A stretch of 64,000 nt of DNA, taken from the NCBI GenBank assembly GCA_013138865.1, contig WTBY01000005.1, positions 62,001-126,000 of the forward strand, written 5' to 3'. The position numbers and the translations under genes are program-made. Shown piece by piece: positions 1-8,857 of this stretch; the first letter of the stretch is position 1, and each line of letters begins with the position of its first letter. The stretch is from Helicobacteraceae bacterium (GTDB lineage: Bacteria > Campylobacterota > Campylobacteria > Campylobacterales > Sulfurimonadaceae). Under the pieces are notes generated by a model, which saw only the letters and a list, made by a program, of their open reading frames with translations, made no database searches and was not told the origin of the DNA.

Positions 1-902
1 AGACTGGATTTGGTTACATTGAAGCTAAAGGCTTAGAAGTAAAAGCATTTCATGAAAAGCCAGACTTACAAATAGCTCAAAAGTATGTTGATGCAGGTAA
101 CTATTACTGGAATAGTGGCATGTTCTGCTTCAAAGCAGGGGTGTTTTTAGATGAACTTAAAAAGTATTCACCTGAAACTTATGAGAACTCTTTGAAAGCG
201 TACGAGAGTGCTAACAAGCAAGATATAATAAGAGTAAAATATGAAGATATGTCGAATATACCTGAAAATAGTATAGATTACGCTGTAATGGAGCAGAGTA
301 AAAAAGTTAAAGTAGTTCCAGCTGACATAGAGTGGAGTGATGTTGGTAGTTTTGATGCGTTAGCTGAAGAGTTACCAAATGATGAAAATAATAACCTTAT
401 TTTAACTACAAAACATACAGAACTTATAGATGTTAAAGATATGATTGTAGTTGATACTGGTGACGCACTTCTAATAAGTAAAAAAGGAAGTTCACAAAAG
501 GTAAAAGCAGTAGTTGCTAAACTTAAAAAAGAGAACTCAGAACTACCTAGTGTACATTTAACTACACATAGACCATGGGGTACGTACACTATTTTAGAAG
601 ATACACAAGGTTACAAAATAAAACGCCTTGTGGTAAAACCAAATAAAAGGCTCTCTCTTCAAAAGCACTATCACAGAAATGAGCACTGGATAGTGGTTAG
701 TGGAACAGCTACAGTTACAGTTGGAACTGAGACAAAACTAATAAGAGCAAATGAATCTACATACATAAAGATGGGTGAGTTGCATCGTTTAGCAAATAAT
801 GGTAAAATTCCAGTAGTTTTAATAGAGGCACAAGTAGGTGAATACCTAGGCGAAGACGATATAGTACGAATAGAAGATGATTTTAAAAGAGAGAGTAACT
901 AA
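1..902 (+). CDS. manC: Mannose-1-phosphate guanylyltransferase / mannose-6-phosphate isomerase, 5' truncated by window edge
   Basis: The reading frame is open from base 3, before the first ATG at 120, so the gene starts outside the window. The visible part begins in the nucleotidyltransferase domain (TGFGYI, FHEKPD, then [10 protein letters not shown]), which makes GDP-mannose from mannose-1-phosphate and GTP. The C-terminal part is the type II phosphomannose isomerase cupin ([11 protein letters not shown], then HYHRNEHW and VVSGTA). This two-domain layout is that of ManC/CpsB/AlgA. The stop overlaps the ATG of gmd (TAATG), so the two are translationally coupled. Product feeds GDP-fucose synthesis by the next genes. 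Identification is secure; only the N-terminus is missing. Confidence 0.95.
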   Translation, partial: TGFGYIEAKGLEVKAFHEKPDLQIAQKYVDAGNYYWNSGMFCFKAGVFLDELKKYSPETYENSLKAYESANKQDIIRVKYEDMSNIPENSIDYAVMEQSKKVKVVPADIEWSDVGSFDALAEELPNDENNNLILTTKHTELIDVKDMIVVDTGDALLISKKGSSQKVKAVVAKLKKENSELPSVHLTTHRPWGTYTILEDTQGYKIKRLVVKPNKRLSLQKHYHRNEHWIVVSGTATVTVGTETKLIRANESTYIKMGELHRLANNGKIPVVLIEAQVGEYLGEDDIVRIEDDFKRESN

Positions 903-2020
903 TGAGCAAAAAAGTAGCACTAATAACAGGAATAACAGGACAAGACGGATCATATTTAGCAGAGTTTTTGCTGAAAAAAGGTTATATAGTGCATGGTATA
1001 AAGCGCAGAAGCTCACTTTTTAACACCGATCGTATAGATCACTTGTACCAAGATCCTCATGTTGAAAATAGAAACTTGATCTTACACCATGGAGATATGA
1101 CAGACTCTATGAACTTAACAAAGATCATACAAGAGGTTCAACCAGATGAGATCTACAACCTTGCAGCTATGAGTCACGTTGCTGTTTCGTTTGAGACACC
1201 TGAATATGTTGCTAATGCAGATGGAACAGGGACACTTAGAATTTTAGAAGCTGTTAAGCTTTTAGGTTTAAGCAAAAAAACTAAGATCTACCAAGCAAGT
1301 ACTTCAGAGTTATATGGAAAAGTACAAGAGACACCACAAAGTGAAACCACACCATTTTACCCTAGAAGTCCATATGCCGTAGCTAAAATGTACGCCTACT
1401 GGATCACAGTAAATTATAGAGAAGCTTACGGTATGTTCGCTTGTAATGGAATCCTTTTTAACCATGAGTCACCAGTAAGAGGTGAAACTTTTGTAACAAG
1501 AAAAATAACAAGAGCAACTTCTAAAATTGCATTAGGTTTACAAGAGAAGTTATACCTTGGTAACCTAGACGCAAAAAGAGACTGGGGACACGCTAAAGAC
1601 TATGTAAAAATGATGTGGATGATCCTTCAAGCTGATGAGCCAGAAGACTGGGTTATTGCAACTGGTGAAACAACAACTGTAAGAGAATTTGTTAAAATGT
1701 CATTTGCTTACGCAGGTATAGAATTGGAATTCAAAGGGGTAGGTAAAGATGAGAAAGCTTATGTTAAGTCTTGTATGAACAAAGAGTACCAAGTAGAAAT
1801 AGGTAAAGAAGTAGTTTCAGTTGATCCTAAATACTTTAGACCAACTGAAGTTGATCTACTTCTAGGTGATCCTACAAAAGCAGAGACAAAATTAGGTTGG
1901 AGTAGAGAATATAAACTTCAAGAGCTAGTAAATGATATGATGCAAAGTGACCTAAAACTTATGACTAAAGATGTTTATCTACAAGAGGGTGGCTACAAAA
2001 CTATGAGTTATTTTGAGTAG
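902..2020 (+). CDS. gmd: GDP-mannose 4,6-dehydratase
   Basis: A 372-residue short-chain dehydrogenase-type enzyme, the same length as other bacterial Gmd proteins. It converts GDP-mannose to GDP-4-keto-6-deoxymannose, the first step to GDP-L-fucose. The N-terminal Rossmann motif reads [13 protein letters not shown]; the catalytic region shows STSELYGK followed by YAVAKMYAY (Tyr-x3-Lys); [14 protein letters not shown] is the substrate-binding signature of the family. It overlaps manC by one base and is followed by two tiny membrane-protein genes and then fcl. A short internally deleted copy of this gene lies at 37138-37216. Confidence 0.97.
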   Translation: MSKKVALITGITGQDGSYLAEFLLKKGYIVHGIKRRSSLFNTDRIDHLYQDPHVENRNLILHHGDMTDSMNLTKIIQEVQPDEIYNLAAMSHVAVSFETPEYVANADGTGTLRILEAVKLLGLSKKTKIYQASTSELYGKVQETPQSETTPFYPRSPYAVAKMYAYWITVNYREAYGMFACNGILFNHESPVRGETFVTRKITRATSKIALGLQEKLYLGNLDAKRDWGHAKDYVKMMWMILQADEPEDWVIATGETTTVREFVKMSFAYAGIELEFKGVGKDEKAYVKSCMNKEYQVEIGKEVVSVDPKYFRPTEVDLLLGDPTKAETKLGWSREYKLQELVNDMMQSDLKLMTKDVYLQEGGYKTMSYFE

Positions 2021-2023
2021 AGT

Positions 2024-2218
2024 GTGAAATATTTAGAAGAGTTAGGAAAGGGTTTAATAAACTTTGCTAATATTGGCACAGTACTGATATTTTTAAAATT
2101 ATATGTAGATAAATTCGATTTTATATATTTATTTTCAGGTATAATTTTTTTTATTAGCTTTTATGCAATGGGTATTCAAATAATTAAAAAATCTGAGGAG
2201 ACTGAAGATGGAAAATAG
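2024..2218 (+). CDS. Small two-helix membrane protein (first of a recurring gene pair)
   Basis: A 64-residue protein with a GTG start just after the gmd stop. It has two hydrophobic segments (about residues 14-30 and 34-52) and a charged tail. I do not recognise a named family. It resembles the product of 20192-20410 (minus): both share ELGKG/EVGKG, FANI and a second hydrophobic segment ending in a Lys/Glu-rich tail. In each case the gene overlaps a downstream 28-40 codon gene for a single-helix peptide. The insertion of such a pair between gmd and fcl, which are usually adjacent, suggests a small mobile or recurrent module. No function can be assigned. Confidence 0.6.
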   Translation: MKYLEELGKGLINFANIGTVLIFLKLYVDKFDFIYLFSGIIFFISFYAMGIQIIKKSEETEDGK

Positions 2219-2330
2219 TGGAAATGAAATGGCTTATTTTATAATAGGATTAAGTGTTGCTGTTTTTATAGGAAGTTTTTTTATAAATAAAATAGACTTT
2301 AAAAAATCAAATAGAAAGCATCATCATTAA
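2208..2330 (+). CDS. Tiny single-helix membrane peptide (second of the pair)
   Basis: A 40-codon frame whose ATG overlaps the end of the preceding gene by 11 bases. It encodes one hydrophobic segment (residues about 9-26) followed by a basic, His-rich tail ending in HHH. Its stop lies two bases before the fcl start. Comparable short genes occur as partners of the other small membrane genes in this window (20113-20199, 38423-38521, 39963-40064), all one-helix with a polar tail, often ending in H or N. The conserved arrangement argues that it is translated, but function is unknown. Confidence 0.5.
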   Translation: MENSGNEMAYFIIGLSVAVFIGSFFINKIDFKKSNRKHHH

Positions 2331-2331
2331 G

Positions 2332-3339
2332 ATGCAAAAAAAAAGCAAAATATACATAGCAGGACATAATGGTTTAGTAGGTTCAGCGATCGTAAAAAAC
2401 TTGCAACAAAAAGGTTATACTAACTTAATTATGCGATCGCATAAAGAGTTAGATCTACTTAACCAAGTAGCAGTAGAAAACTTTTTTAAAACAGAAAAAC
2501 CAGAATATGTTATTTTAGCTGCTGCAAAAGTAGGTGGGATAGTTGCTAATAATACTTACAGAGCTGACTTTATATATGAAAATACTCAGATCCAAAATAA
2601 TGTAATTCATCAGAGCTATAAACACAACGTAACTAAACTACTATTTTTAGGAAGTACATGTATTTACCCTAAAAATACTCCACAACCTATGAGTGAAGAT
2701 AGTTTACTAACTTCTCCACTAGAGTACACAAATGAGCCATACGCAATCGCAAAAATAGCTGGTATAAAAATGTGTGAGAGTTATAACTTACAGTATGGAA
2801 CAAACTTTATAAGTGTAATGCCAACTAATCTTTATGGTCCAAATGACAACTTTGACCTTGAAACTTCTCATGTTTTACCAGCACTACTTAGAAAGATGCA
2901 TGAGGCAAAAGTAAACAATGAAGCAAAAGTAGAAATATGGGGAAGTGGAAAACCTCGCCGTGAATTTTTGTATTCAGAAGACATGGCTGATGCATGCGTA
3001 TTCTTACTTGAAAATAGAGACTTTAAAGATCTGGCACTAAATGCCGACACTCCCGTCGCTAAAGCGAAAGTGGGGTGTACTTATGAGAAAGATCAAAAAG
3101 AGATACGTAATACCCATATTAATATAGGTACAGGTGTTGATATTTCCATAAAAGAGTTGGCAGAAACTATTAAAAACATAGTAGGCTTTAAAGGTGAACT
3201 ATATTTTAACGCTACTAAACCTGATGGAACAATGATAAAATTAACAGACCCCTCAAAGCTTCACTCTCTTGGTTGGAAGCACACAGTAGAGTTAGAAGAT
3301 GGAATAAGAAAGGTTTATGAGTGGTATAAAAAGCTTTGA
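2332..3339 (+). CDS. fcl: GDP-L-fucose synthase
   Basis: A 335-residue NADPH-dependent epimerase/reductase that turns GDP-4-keto-6-deoxymannose into GDP-L-fucose. The Rossmann motif is [11 protein letters not shown]; the catalytic core shows LGSTCIYPK and the YAIAK tetrad; downstream are [18 protein letters not shown] and the C-terminal [12 protein letters not shown] block. Compared with typical GDP-fucose synthases there is an extra piece of about 19 residues (236-254, containing VAKAKVG) before the conserved THINIGTG motif. That piece is encoded by a locally GC-richer patch with an imperfect hairpin. The frame is intact, so the enzyme may tolerate a surface loop here. Supplies donor for the GT11 fucosyltransferase at 8847. 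Confidence 0.95.
   Translation: MQKKSKIYIAGHNGLVGSAIVKNLQQKGYTNLIMRSHKELDLLNQVAVENFFKTEKPEYVILAAAKVGGIVANNTYRADFIYENTQIQNNVIHQSYKHNVTKLLFLGSTCIYPKNTPQPMSEDSLLTSPLEYTNEPYAIAKIAGIKMCESYNLQYGTNFISVMPTNLYGPNDNFDLETSHVLPALLRKMHEAKVNNEAKVEIWGSGKPRREFLYSEDMADACVFLLENRDFKDLALNADTPVAKAKVGCTYEKDQKEIRNTHINIGTGVDISIKELAETIKNIVGFKGELYFNATKPDGTMIKLTDPSKLHSLGWKHTVELEDGIRKVYEWYKKL
3048..3077. repeat. Imperfect hairpin inside fcl, candidate inserted palindromic element
   Basis: This GC-rich patch, unusual for the surrounding AT-rich DNA, can pair CGCT with AGCG around a 2-base loop and CAC..CC with GG..GTG at its outer edges. It encodes most of the extra residues in the fucose synthase. It could be a small palindromic element inserted in frame, or simply a lineage-specific loop. 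The pairing is imperfect and I cannot tell from one copy. Confidence 0.35.
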
Positions 3340-3929
3340 GTATTTTAAAGTATGTACTACTTTATTTACTTATAAGTACAAACTTATTTGCTGTTGTAGA
3401 TCTAAACAATGCAACATCTGAAGAACTTTTAGAACTTAACGGTATCGGTAAAGCAAAGTCTCAAAAGATCGTAGACTATAGAGATATTAATGGATGTTTT
3501 AAAAGTCTTGATGAGTTAGGTCGTGTAGATGGAATTAGCAAGAAAATTATTCTAAGTAACAAGTCCAACTTGACTCTTGGTAAGTGTAAAGTAAAAAAAG
3601 AGAAGAGCGTATCATCTTTTGAGTCGTTTAAAAATGTTTTACTCAACCCTATAAATCTCATATTCACAATACTTATTTTTGTACTTGCTTATCTTGATTA
3701 TCGTACTGGTAAAGATCTTAAAAGTCAAATAGTTAGTCTTGGTGTACTAGGTACTTTTGTTGGTATATTTATAGGTCTACAAGCTTTTAACCCTGATGAT
3801 ATTATTGATAGTGTAAATGACATTTTAGTAGGCTTAAAAATAGCATTTTTCACCTCCATAGTTGGTATGAGTGTCTCAACTTTTCTCTCATTAGTTCAAA
3901 AATTTCAGCACAAAGATGAAGATGAATAA
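3336..3929 (+). CDS. ComEA-type helix-hairpin-helix fused to MotA/ExbB/ZorA-like membrane unit
   Basis: A 197-residue protein with a TTG start overlapping the fcl stop. Residues 1-19 look like a signal peptide or signal anchor. Residues 22-80 form two helix-hairpin-helix units typical of ComEA ([20 protein letters not shown], then [13 protein letters not shown]). Three hydrophobic segments follow (about 108-125, 131-150, 160-186). [16 protein letters not shown] and [15 protein letters not shown] resemble the core helices of the MotA/TolQ/ExbB/ZorA proton-channel family. By that topology the DNA-binding-type domain would face the periplasm. It overlaps the next gene, a ZorB/MotB-like partner, by 14 bases. 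True ZorA proteins are far longer with a cytoplasmic tail, which is missing here. The fusion is unusual; the role is unknown. Confidence 0.7.
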   Translation: MSILKYVLLYLLISTNLFAVVDLNNATSEELLELNGIGKAKSQKIVDYRDINGCFKSLDELGRVDGISKKIILSNKSNLTLGKCKVKKEKSVSSFESFKNVLLNPINLIFTILIFVLAYLDYRTGKDLKSQIVSLGVLGTFVGIFIGLQAFNPDDIIDSVNDILVGLKIAFFTSIVGMSVSTFLSLVQKFQHKDEDE

Positions 3930-4560
3930 GGAGTGGATGAGCATTTCTGACATGATGTCAGGATTGATGCTTATTTTTTTATTTATAGCTATTAGCTTTA
4001 TGGTAAAAGTTGAATCAGAAAAACAAGAGATGAAAGATATAGCTCTAGAGTACAGAGATACGAAAGTAAACCTAAATGAGGCATTATATAGTGAGTTTGA
4101 AAATGACCTAGAGAAATGGGGTGCGAGTATTACTAAAGAAAATAGCATAATTTTCTCCTCACCAGAAGTTCTCTTTTCAGTTAATAGCAGTGAGCTAAAG
4201 GATGAGTTTAAAACTATACTAGAAGAGTTTTTTTCAAGGTATATAAATATTTTAACTTCTAGTGAGTACAAAGACGAGATATTGGAGTTGCGTGTAGAGG
4301 GACATACATCTAATACATGGCTCAATGCAAAGTCAAAAAAAGATATATATTTACAGAATATGAAGCTTTCACAGAGTAGAGCTTATAGTGTTCTAGCTTA
4401 TTGTTACACTCTAGATAATGATCATATACTTTGGTTAGAGAAATACTTCAGAGCAAATGGAATGGCATTTTCAAAGTTAAAAGAGAGTGACCAAGCAAGA
4501 CGTGTAGAGTTTAGAGTCTTGATGAAGAGTGAGAATAAAGTGTATGATATTTTGAAATAA
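3916..4560 (+). CDS. ZorB/MotB-like protein with OmpA-type C-terminal domain
   Basis: A 214-residue protein with one N-terminal transmembrane helix in the context WMSISDMMSGLMLIFLFIA, very like the ZorB/MotB stator helix that supplies the proton-carrying Asp (here D13 of ISDMMSG). The C-terminal part (about residues 70-210) has an OmpA/MotB-like layout: LFSVNSSELKDEF, then ELRVEGHTSNTW, then SQSRAYSVLAY and QARRVEFRV. Such domains anchor stators to peptidoglycan. With the preceding gene it forms a two-gene putative proton-driven channel. No ZorC/D/E-type nuclease or helicase lies alongside. A decayed homologous C-terminus is found at 31926-32037 on the other strand. Confidence 0.75.
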   Translation: MKMNKEWMSISDMMSGLMLIFLFIAISFMVKVESEKQEMKDIALEYRDTKVNLNEALYSEFENDLEKWGASITKENSIIFSSPEVLFSVNSSELKDEFKTILEEFFSRYINILTSSEYKDEILELRVEGHTSNTWLNAKSKKDIYLQNMKLSQSRAYSVLAYCYTLDNDHILWLEKYFRANGMAFSKLKESDQARRVEFRVLMKSENKVYDILK

Positions 4561-4663
4561 TATGTACTCAGTTATAAAAATAAATTTCAACTCTGACTAA
4601 GAAAATATAATAAAAGAGAAGCTAAGATGCTAAATATTGATGTAAATAAAGAAATTTTACTTA

Positions 4664-4694
4664 AAAATTCACTTAAAAATTTAAAGTGAATTTT
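4664..4694. repeat. Perfect 11-bp inverted repeat (hairpin) in the 4561-4850 gap
   Basis: Arms 4664-4674 and 4684-4694 (AAAATTCACTT and its complement) with a 9-base loop. It sits 100 bases downstream of the stator-like pair, in a 290-base AT-rich gap. It may end that transcript, although the stem is AT-rich and no long T-run follows. Part of an upstream motif (AAAGAGAAGC) recurs after the hairpin, so the gap has an internal repeat structure. Confidence 0.5.
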
Positions 4695-4738
4695 AAAATG
4701 CTAAAATATTGAAATAAAAGAGAAGCAACTTACTTGTT

Positions 4739-4763
4739 CAGATATTTCAATTATAAATATCTG
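4739..4763. repeat. Perfect 9-bp inverted repeat (hairpin)
   Basis: Arms 4739-4747 (CAGATATTT) and 4755-4763 with a 7-base loop, 88 bases before the next gene. With the hairpin at 4664-4694 it gives the gap two stable palindromes. It could be a leader structure or operator for the glycosyltransferase operon that follows. Nothing else is recognisable in this gap. Confidence 0.45.
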
Positions 4764-4850
4764 GACTTGAGACTAAATGTTAATTTATAGCAAAAAGATA
4801 AGTTGTATTGTCAAGTTTTATGAAAGAAAAAAAATATTTGAAGGATTTTT

Positions 4851-5816
4851 TTGAAAGTAAATGATAGTCTTAATTTTAAATCATTGCAACCACTAACTGT
4901 AGCAGTATTATTTTTAGTGTTCAATAGACTTGATACAACAAAGAAAGTATTTGAAGCTATTAGAGAAGCTAAGCCACCTAAACTTTATATTGCTTCTGAT
5001 GGGGCAAGAGAAGAAAAAACTGGTGAAAAAGAGCAAGTAGAGTCTATTAGAAACTATATTATGGAACATATTGATTGGGAATGTGAAATAAAATTACTTT
5101 TTAGAGATAATAATTTAGGCTGTAAATATGCAGTTAGTAGTGCTATTGACTGGTTCTTTGTAAATGAAGAAATGGGAATTATACTTGAGGATGATTGTTT
5201 AGCAAGTCAAGATTTTTTTACTTTTTGTGAAAAACTACTATTAAAGTACAAAAATGATACAAGAATTTCTATGATAAGTGGCACTTCATACTTATTTAAT
5301 GAAATTGACTCAGATGAGGATTATTTTTTTTCTAAATATATGGCAATATGGGGTTGGGCAACTTGGAAAAGAGCTTGGAACAGTTATGATGCTGAAATGC
5401 AAGATTGGAATAAAGTAAAAATGCAAAATCGATTAAAAAGTATTTTTTTCTGGGATAAAAATATAGAGAATATTTTTTCACATTATTTTGACTTGGGATA
5501 TGAAAAAAAAGTAGACACCTGGGATTTTCAATGGGTATATACGTGTTTAATTAATAGTGGATATAGTATAACACCATATAAAAACTTAGTCTCTAATATT
5601 GGTGTAGAAGGTACAAGAAGTTCTGAAAACAGTCCCTTTATTAATATGAAAATAGAGCATATTAACAATGTTGGTAAATTAAAGCATGCAACTCCACTTA
5701 TACATAATCTTGAAATAGATAAAATACTTTTTGACAATGTTTTTTATAGATTTAAAAAGTACAGTAAAATAAAAATTTATATTTTTCAATTATATAGAAA
5801 GCTTTTAAGGAAGTAG
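4851..5816 (+). CDS. GT2-fold sugar transferase (nucleotide-diphospho-sugar transferase)
   Basis: A 321-residue protein with a TTG start preceded by AAGGA. The N-terminal half has a GT-A fold pattern: VAVLFLVFNRLD, LYIASDGAREE, then GIILEDDCLAS where EDD is the metal/nucleotide-binding acidic motif. WGWATWKRAW is a signature of hemolytic-protein-HlpA-like sugar transferases found in O-antigen loci. It likely transfers a sugar from a nucleotide donor to the growing lipid-linked glycan at the inner membrane. First gene of a tightly packed set (5816/5817 abut). Specificity cannot be read from sequence. Confidence 0.8.
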   Translation: MKVNDSLNFKSLQPLTVAVLFLVFNRLDTTKKVFEAIREAKPPKLYIASDGAREEKTGEKEQVESIRNYIMEHIDWECEIKLLFRDNNLGCKYAVSSAIDWFFVNEEMGIILEDDCLASQDFFTFCEKLLLKYKNDTRISMISGTSYLFNEIDSDEDYFFSKYMAIWGWATWKRAWNSYDAEMQDWNKVKMQNRLKSIFFWDKNIENIFSHYFDLGYEKKVDTWDFQWVYTCLINSGYSITPYKNLVSNIGVEGTRSSENSPFINMKIEHINNVGKLKHATPLIHNLEIDKILFDNVFYRFKKYSKIKIYIFQLYRKLLRK

Positions 5817-6971
5817 ATGCTTTTAAAAAAATTAATACCTCAATTTATTAAAGATTTAAAAGTTAAATATGAATATAGACCTATAAATAACTTATATAAA
5901 ACAAATTATGACAAAAAAGCAATATTGTCATATATAACTGATCCATTTAGAACACATTCTTTAAATCATACTAATCATTTTGAAGTTAAAATGTGGGCCA
6001 AAATATTACATGAGTTAGGCTTTCAAGTAGACATCATTCAGTTTAACTTATTGCCTTCATCTTTAAATTTAGATAAATATAATTTGATATGTGGTTTTGG
6101 AGATATCTTTCAAAATTATTTTGAAAATACTAACTGCAGTGCACAAACTATCTATTATGGTGCAGGAATGCATGTCTGTCATCAAAATTATGCTTCTTTA
6201 CAAAGAGTGAAAGATGTGTATATAAAAAAAAATGTTTGGCTTGCTAAGTCTTCTAGATTTGTTGAAAAAACTTGGTCACATCAAACAACATTAGTTGATG
6301 GAATTATTGCGTTGGGTAATGAAATTTGCTCAGATAGTTATAAAAAATATTATGATGGAAAAGTACTTAGTCAACCAGCTCTATTTTATAAAACACAGGA
6401 TATAAAAGTTATTATGAAAAATAGAAGGGAAGAGTCTAGGAAACATTTTTTATGGTTTGGTAGTTCAGGGTCAATACATAAAGGGCTAGATCTACTTTTA
6501 GAGTACTTTTCTAAAAATAAAAATATCACATTACATATATGTGGGACTGTATCTAATGAGCCTGAGTTTGTTGAAATATATAAAAAAGAATTATATGAAA
6601 CTGAAAATATAATTACTTACGGTTTCATAGATATTAAAAGTAAGAAGTTCACAAATATATTATCTAGTTGTTCTTTTGTAGTGTACCCTTCTTGCTCAGA
6701 AGGGGGTTCACCATCTGCACTTACAGTTATAGGTAACGGAGGTCTTATCCCTATTATATCTAAGGAAACAACTATCTCAACAGGAAATGAAATTTGGATA
6801 GATAGTTTGAATGATGCTGGGATCAATAAAGCAATTAAAAAGGCATTAAGTTTAAAATACGAAGAGATTATTTATTTACAAAATAAGAATTATAACTATG
6901 TAAATTTAAATCATTCTCAAAAAAGTTATTACAAACAATTAAAAATAAATATTAAAAATATTTTAGGATGA
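5817..6971 (+). CDS. Glycosyltransferase, GT-B fold (GT4-like)
   Basis: A 384-residue protein starting one base after the previous stop. The C-terminal domain carries the GT-B pattern: KHFLWFGSSGSIHKGLDLLLEYF, a later NIITYGFID and SCSFVVYPSCSEGGSPSALTV, where SEGG corresponds to the conserved donor-binding E-x7-E region. The N-terminal domain is divergent. It presumably adds one sugar to the glycan built by this cluster. Acceptor and donor are unknown. Codon use is strongly AT-biased, like its neighbours to 10707. Confidence 0.75.
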   Translation: MLLKKLIPQFIKDLKVKYEYRPINNLYKTNYDKKAILSYITDPFRTHSLNHTNHFEVKMWAKILHELGFQVDIIQFNLLPSSLNLDKYNLICGFGDIFQNYFENTNCSAQTIYYGAGMHVCHQNYASLQRVKDVYIKKNVWLAKSSRFVEKTWSHQTTLVDGIIALGNEICSDSYKKYYDGKVLSQPALFYKTQDIKVIMKNRREESRKHFLWFGSSGSIHKGLDLLLEYFSKNKNITLHICGTVSNEPEFVEIYKKELYETENIITYGFIDIKSKKFTNILSSCSFVVYPSCSEGGSPSALTVIGNGGLIPIISKETTISTGNEIWIDSLNDAGINKAIKKALSLKYEEIIYLQNKNYNYVNLNHSQKSYYKQLKINIKNILG

Positions 6972-6974
6972 TTA

Positions 6975-7739
6975 ATGCAATGTAAAATATGTAAACAAAA
7001 TAATTCAACAATTTTTTCAGATACTATTTTAAATAAATATAAGATAGAATATTTTCATTGCAGTAAGTGTGGTTTTTTGCAAACGGAAGAGCCATATTGG
7101 TTAGATGAAGCTTATGAAGAAAGTATTAATATTTCTGATACAGGGTATATGCAACGTAATATTTATTTATCTAATAAATTAACAATACTCTTGTTTTTAT
7201 GTTTTGATAATAAAGCAAAATATATTGACTATGCAGGTGGATATGGTGTTTTTGTAAGACTTATGAGAGATATAGGTTTTGATTTCTATTGGGATGATAA
7301 ATTTACAAAAAACTTATTTGCACAAGGTTTTGAAAGTGAAAATATTTTATATACGGAAGCAATAACAACATTTGAGAGTTTTGAGCATTTTGAAAAGCCT
7401 TTGGAAGAGATAGAAAAAATGTTAAATATCACAAAAAATATAATTTTTACTACGGAACTTTTATCTGACAATATACCTGAACCAAGTGATTGGTGGTATT
7501 ATGGGCTTGAACATGGGCAACACATATCCTTTTACTCAGAAACTACATTGAAGTTTATTGCTAAAAAATATAATCTTAATTATATTAGTTTTGGAAGCTT
7601 ACATTTATTTACAGAAAATAAAATATCAAAATTTAAATTAAATATGTTAAGATTTGAAAGATTTGGATTTCATAAATTATTAGAAAAGTGTATTACTAGT
7701 AAAACTTGGAGTGATCATTTGAGTATGAAGAAGATTTAA
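6975..7739 (+). CDS. SAM-dependent methyltransferase with N-terminal zinc-ribbon-like cysteines
   Basis: A 254-residue protein. The N-terminus has paired cysteines (MQCKICK and FHCSKCGF), a small zinc-ribbon seen in sugar methyltransferases of polysaccharide loci. A degenerate SAM-binding loop follows (YIDYAGGYGVF), then an acidic strand end (YWDDKF) and TTFESFEHFEKP at the place of the usual post-III motif; W-Y-Y-G-L-EHGQHISFYSE is typical of methyltransferases acting on nucleotide sugars. It probably O- or C-methylates a sugar in the glycan. RBS AGGATGATTA precedes the ATG; the stop overlaps the next ATG. Confidence 0.7.
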   Translation: MQCKICKQNNSTIFSDTILNKYKIEYFHCSKCGFLQTEEPYWLDEAYEESINISDTGYMQRNIYLSNKLTILLFLCFDNKAKYIDYAGGYGVFVRLMRDIGFDFYWDDKFTKNLFAQGFESENILYTEAITTFESFEHFEKPLEEIEKMLNITKNIIFTTELLSDNIPEPSDWWYYGLEHGQHISFYSETTLKFIAKKYNLNYISFGSLHLFTENKISKFKLNMLRFERFGFHKLLEKCITSKTWSDHLSMKKI

Positions 7740-8857
7740 TGAAAGTATTATATGATCACCAAATTTTTTCTTTTCAAAAATATGGTGGAATATCTAGGTA
7801 CTTTCATGAATTAGTTAAAAATTTTAGAATTGTTAAGGGTGTTAAAATAGAATTAAGTCTGGTTTTTTCAAATAATTATTATATTTCTGAAAATAATAAG
7901 GGTAAATATATAAATTTTTTTCCAAATAAAAATTTTAGATATAAAAATCAGATAATATCTTATATTAATAAAATAAAAACAATTAAAAAACTAAAAAAAC
8001 AGAAATTTGATATATTTCACCCTACATTTAATGATCCATACTTTTTAGAATATATTGGTGATAAACCATTTGTTTTTACTGTTCATGATATGATAAATGA
8101 AAAATTTCCAGAGATGTTTCCTTTAGACAGTGCTACAAAAAATAAAAAGCTTTTATGTGAAAAAGCATCTAAAATTATAGCTATTTCACAAAATACTAAA
8201 CAAGATATCATGGATATTTTCAATATAGATAAATCTAAAATTGACGTTGTTTATCATGGAAACTCAATGCATGTTAATAATGATTTTAAATTAAATATAA
8301 ATTTACCAGACAAGTATATACTTTATGTCGGTTCAAGGGATAGATATAAGAATTTTGAAAAGTTTATTGTTGCAATTGCTAAAATTTTAAATGAAGAGAA
8401 AGAAGCTTCAGTTATTTGTGGAGGAGGTGGTGAGTTTACCTCCTATGAACTTGAACTTTTTTATAAGCTAAAGATAGAAAATAGAATTATACAATTTAAC
8501 GTGGATGATGATGTTTTAGCTAAACTGTATTCTAAAGCTACTTTGTTTATTTTCCCATCATTATATGAAGGATTTGGTATTCCTATACTAGAGGCTTTTG
8601 CTTGTAAATGTCCATTGGCATGCAGTAATACAAGTTCTTTACCTGAAATTGCAGGTGATGCAGCAAAATATTTTGATCCCTATAGTGAAGACTCGATTTA
8701 CAATGTTGTTAAAGCAGTATATAAAAGTGATGTAGTTCAGGAAAGTTTGATACAAAAAGGTTTGTGTAGACTAGAGTATTTCTCTTGGAAAAGAACTATA
8801 GATGAAACCTATAAAGTGTATAATAGTGTTAGTAAGTTGGGTATCTATGAAAAATAA
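7739..8857 (+). CDS. Glycosyltransferase family 4
   Basis: A 372-residue GT-B enzyme. The N-terminus, YDHQIFSFQKYGGISRYFHEL, has the acceptor-loop GG of GT4 enzymes; FVFTVHDMI and SKIIAISQNTKQDI mark the linker region; YILYVGSRDRYKNFE starts the donor domain and PSLYEGFGIPILEAFAC carries the E-x7-E donor motif. This is the mannosyl/galactosyl/N-acetyl-sugar transferase type common in O-antigen clusters. It is coupled to the methyltransferase upstream by an ATG/TAA overlap and overlaps the GT11 gene downstream. Confidence 0.88.
   Translation: MKVLYDHQIFSFQKYGGISRYFHELVKNFRIVKGVKIELSLVFSNNYYISENNKGKYINFFPNKNFRYKNQIISYINKIKTIKKLKKQKFDIFHPTFNDPYFLEYIGDKPFVFTVHDMINEKFPEMFPLDSATKNKKLLCEKASKIIAISQNTKQDIMDIFNIDKSKIDVVYHGNSMHVNNDFKLNINLPDKYILYVGSRDRYKNFEKFIVAIAKILNEEKEASVICGGGGEFTSYELELFYKLKIENRIIQFNVDDDVLAKLYSKATLFIFPSLYEGFGIPILEAFACKCPLACSNTSSLPEIAGDAAKYFDPYSEDSIYNVVKAVYKSDVVQESLIQKGLCRLEYFSWKRTIDETYKVYNSVSKLGIYEK

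Noticed and set aside
3891-4325. A 144-codon minus-strand frame rich in Ser and Leu
   Set aside because: Fully overlaps the ZorB-like gene, which has clear family motifs.
3336-4560. A complete Zorya defence system
   Set aside because: No ZorC, ZorD or ZorE-type gene nearby and the ZorA-like protein lacks the long cytoplasmic tail; only a stator-like pair can be claimed.
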